Of a DNA stretch of 64,000 bases, positions 62,101 through 64,000 are shown in pieces; the stretch's first letter is position 1, and each line of letters begins with the position of its first letter. Under the pieces are notes generated by a model, which worked only from the letters and a program-made list of their open reading frames with translations, was not told where the DNA came from and searched no databases. The stretch lies in assembly GCA_018873245.2 (NCBI GenBank), contig JAEMBT020000002.1:12398001-12462000 (forward strand), in the 5' to 3' direction. Made by a program: the position numbers and the translations under genes. The DNA is from Archegozetes longisetosus. Lineage: Eukaryota; Arthropoda; Arachnida; Sarcoptiformes; Trhypochthoniidae.

Positions 62101-64000
62101 ATCACTCGATCATCGACTGTCATACTATTACAAGAAATTATAATTATTAATGCACTTAAAGTGTATATAAGTTATGAACGGAGTGCTTTGTGTTTTCAAA
62201 TTATAAGAGTATAAGCTAAAGTTTAAAGCTCATTGGCAGCTATAATTTGACTGAAACCACCAAAAAATCTAAGCCTTCACGCTATCTCAACAAACGAAAA
62301 TACTTTTTCAATTCAAGGATAAATCACATCAAGTTATTAACGTTTTTCTAGATTGCTTGCTATTGTATTTGAAACTGTTTTTCTAAGTAGTTTACGAACT
62401 TATTGTTTCCATTGACTCGTTCAACTTATTTCCTATAACTTATTCAAAATTTGTTCGCAATGATATATCAATTTTTATTACCATTCGTTCATTTTAATTG
62501 GGGTGAAGTGGTTCGCTTCAAACTTTATTATTCCCTACTTTTAGTCGTCACAAAGTCGATTGATGGACTATTTATAAACTTGGATTTTATTTATTAACTT
62601 TTAATTTAGAGTTCAATGTATAAGGATTAAAAATAAAAAGTAAAAAAAATTCTTTAGTGATTGCCGCCCATAACATAAAACGAGCTGAAAACAAGACAGC
62701 TTTGAAATTATGCTACTTTTCAGAGACTTCTCTATGTAAATGAAGCTTTTGTTCCAATAAAATGTTGATTATAAATAGTTGTTTAAATATAAATAAGAGT
62801 TTAGATCAATTGAAATTTGAAAGCTTCAGATATTGAGTTGAAAGATGGTATTTTAAAATGATAAGACAATAACCTGTTGAACATAAATTAGACATTAGTT
62901 GCATCACGAAAACCAATTGAATCGCTTTTTAATTGAATTGACGATAAGATGCAAATTTGAATGAGACGGTCGAAAGTGTGTTAACTTTTAGAAGTCTTTC
63001 ATTACCGCATAAAACGATACGATCAACGGTATGAAAACAAAGAAGTAGTTATTGATATACCGAGTACTACTTTCAAAAAAAGAAGAGCGAGTTATTCAGT
63101 ACTCCCACGTATGTCACGGTATCATAAAATGTAGGTAACTATGAAACAAAAAGCAGGCTTCACTCATAAAAAATCGATAAACTTATCATTGAAAATATCA
63201 TATAGATGAAGTGAGATATCATTAAACTTTAAAGACAGGGATCATTCGAGATCAACAGATTTTTTTGACATTAGCTGTTGGCCTTCGCTTTAGTGTCTTT
63301 CTAATGAGTTGCAAGTTATTCCAAATTTGCGCAAAATATTAGCTTAATATTAAGCTTATCGCTTTGATTATATTTGGCAATCAATTTTCTTTATTTCTTT
63401 TAGGATTTTGCAAATTCCTTTATTGGTAGGATATGAATATAACTGACACGAAGTACACAATTCTAACACAAATTATACGAGACTTTGTTAGACTGATGCT
63501 AACTTACACGTCTTTATTAATGAGGATATAAATTGCTTATTTACTGCTATTCAGATACTGCTACGAGTCATTCAGATTATTTATAAATTTATAAAAGTCA
63601 AAACAGTTTTTAAAATAGCGAAACAAATTCAAAGTTATTGAAGCTATTTTAACCGGTTGTAAATTTGAGAATTTCAACAAAAATATTCATAAATGTCTAT
63701 TAATAGACTTAAGTCAAGTTTAAAGCAAAACTTAATATAAATAATTTTTTGTTGATTTATTTTAGTGTAACTTTTAAGTACATTCAACTACAATCTAGTA
63801 ATTGGGTACTTCTGAACGCCTACTTATTCAACGTTTTGAAAGCTAAAAATCATTTTTATCTAGTTTGAAATGTGCAAAACATACCAAAATTTTAAAGATT
63901 TATGATGTATAGCCAATGACTGTCAAACTGAAGAGCCGAAGTTACGATCGTACGACGAGAAAGCATAAAATTGCAAATTCAGTACAACATGTTTAGTATT
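59181..64000. other. Gene-poor right end of the window
   Basis: A G-rich patch lies at 59260-59310, a (TA)n run at 59688-59702 and a short CTCAA-type repeat at about 60042-60066. The remaining sequence is AT-rich, with no exon, RNA gene or inverted repeat that I could support. Confidence 0.4.

Overview
The window is AT-rich eukaryotic nuclear DNA. It has GT-AG introns, many of them only 50-130 nt, AATAAA poly(A) signals, a spliceosomal U5 snRNA gene and animal genes. Gene architecture and protein sequences fit an arthropod, and the compact introns and divergent sequences make me think of a mite. That placement is inference; no lineage-specific marker was seen.

Layout, left to right. 1-742 (-): the 5' end of the HECT ubiquitin ligase UBE3B, cut by the window edge. 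3945-10054 (+): an 11-exon BTB/BACK protein of the BTBD1/2/3/6 group. 12739-14906 (-): a 3-exon TLC-domain membrane protein. 14.9-24.3 kb: a gene-poor stretch with several probable non-autonomous DNA transposons (pogo-like, long-TIR, hAT-like and a long foldback) and a GA microsatellite. 24344-27411 (+): the histone H3.3 chaperone HIRA. 27810-30722 (-): the catalytic gamma subunit of phosphorylase kinase in ten exons, tail to tail with HIRA. 34069-34617 (+): signal peptidase subunit SPCS3, tail to tail with LYRM4/ISD11 (34873-35142, -). 36813-39352 (+): an Hsp110/HSPA4 chaperone with a perfect heat-shock element upstream and a one-base frameshift in an A run. About 40183-40308 (+): U5 snRNA. 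41510-42490 (+): a coiled-coil orphan. 43326-44111 (+): a small secreted Ala/Gly-rich orphan. 46135-49458 and 56784-58769 (both -): two intronless paralogues sharing a PTB-like domain that I could not assign to a named family. 58.8-64 kb: no recognisable gene.

The genes are mostly unrelated housekeeping functions and show no functional cluster. Head-to-head pairs (UBE3B/BTBD; LYRM4/Hsp110) and tail-to-tail pairs (HIRA/PHKG; SPCS3/LYRM4) are common. Exon joins for the spliced genes were read by hand. In each, all phases agree and the reading frame stays open from start to stop (or to the window edge), which is strong internal support. No CRISPR array, bacterial feature, virus or novel defence system was seen. 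The most unusual items are the PTB paralogue pair, the transposon-rich 17-23.6 kb block, the frameshifted Hsp110 and the two orphan genes.
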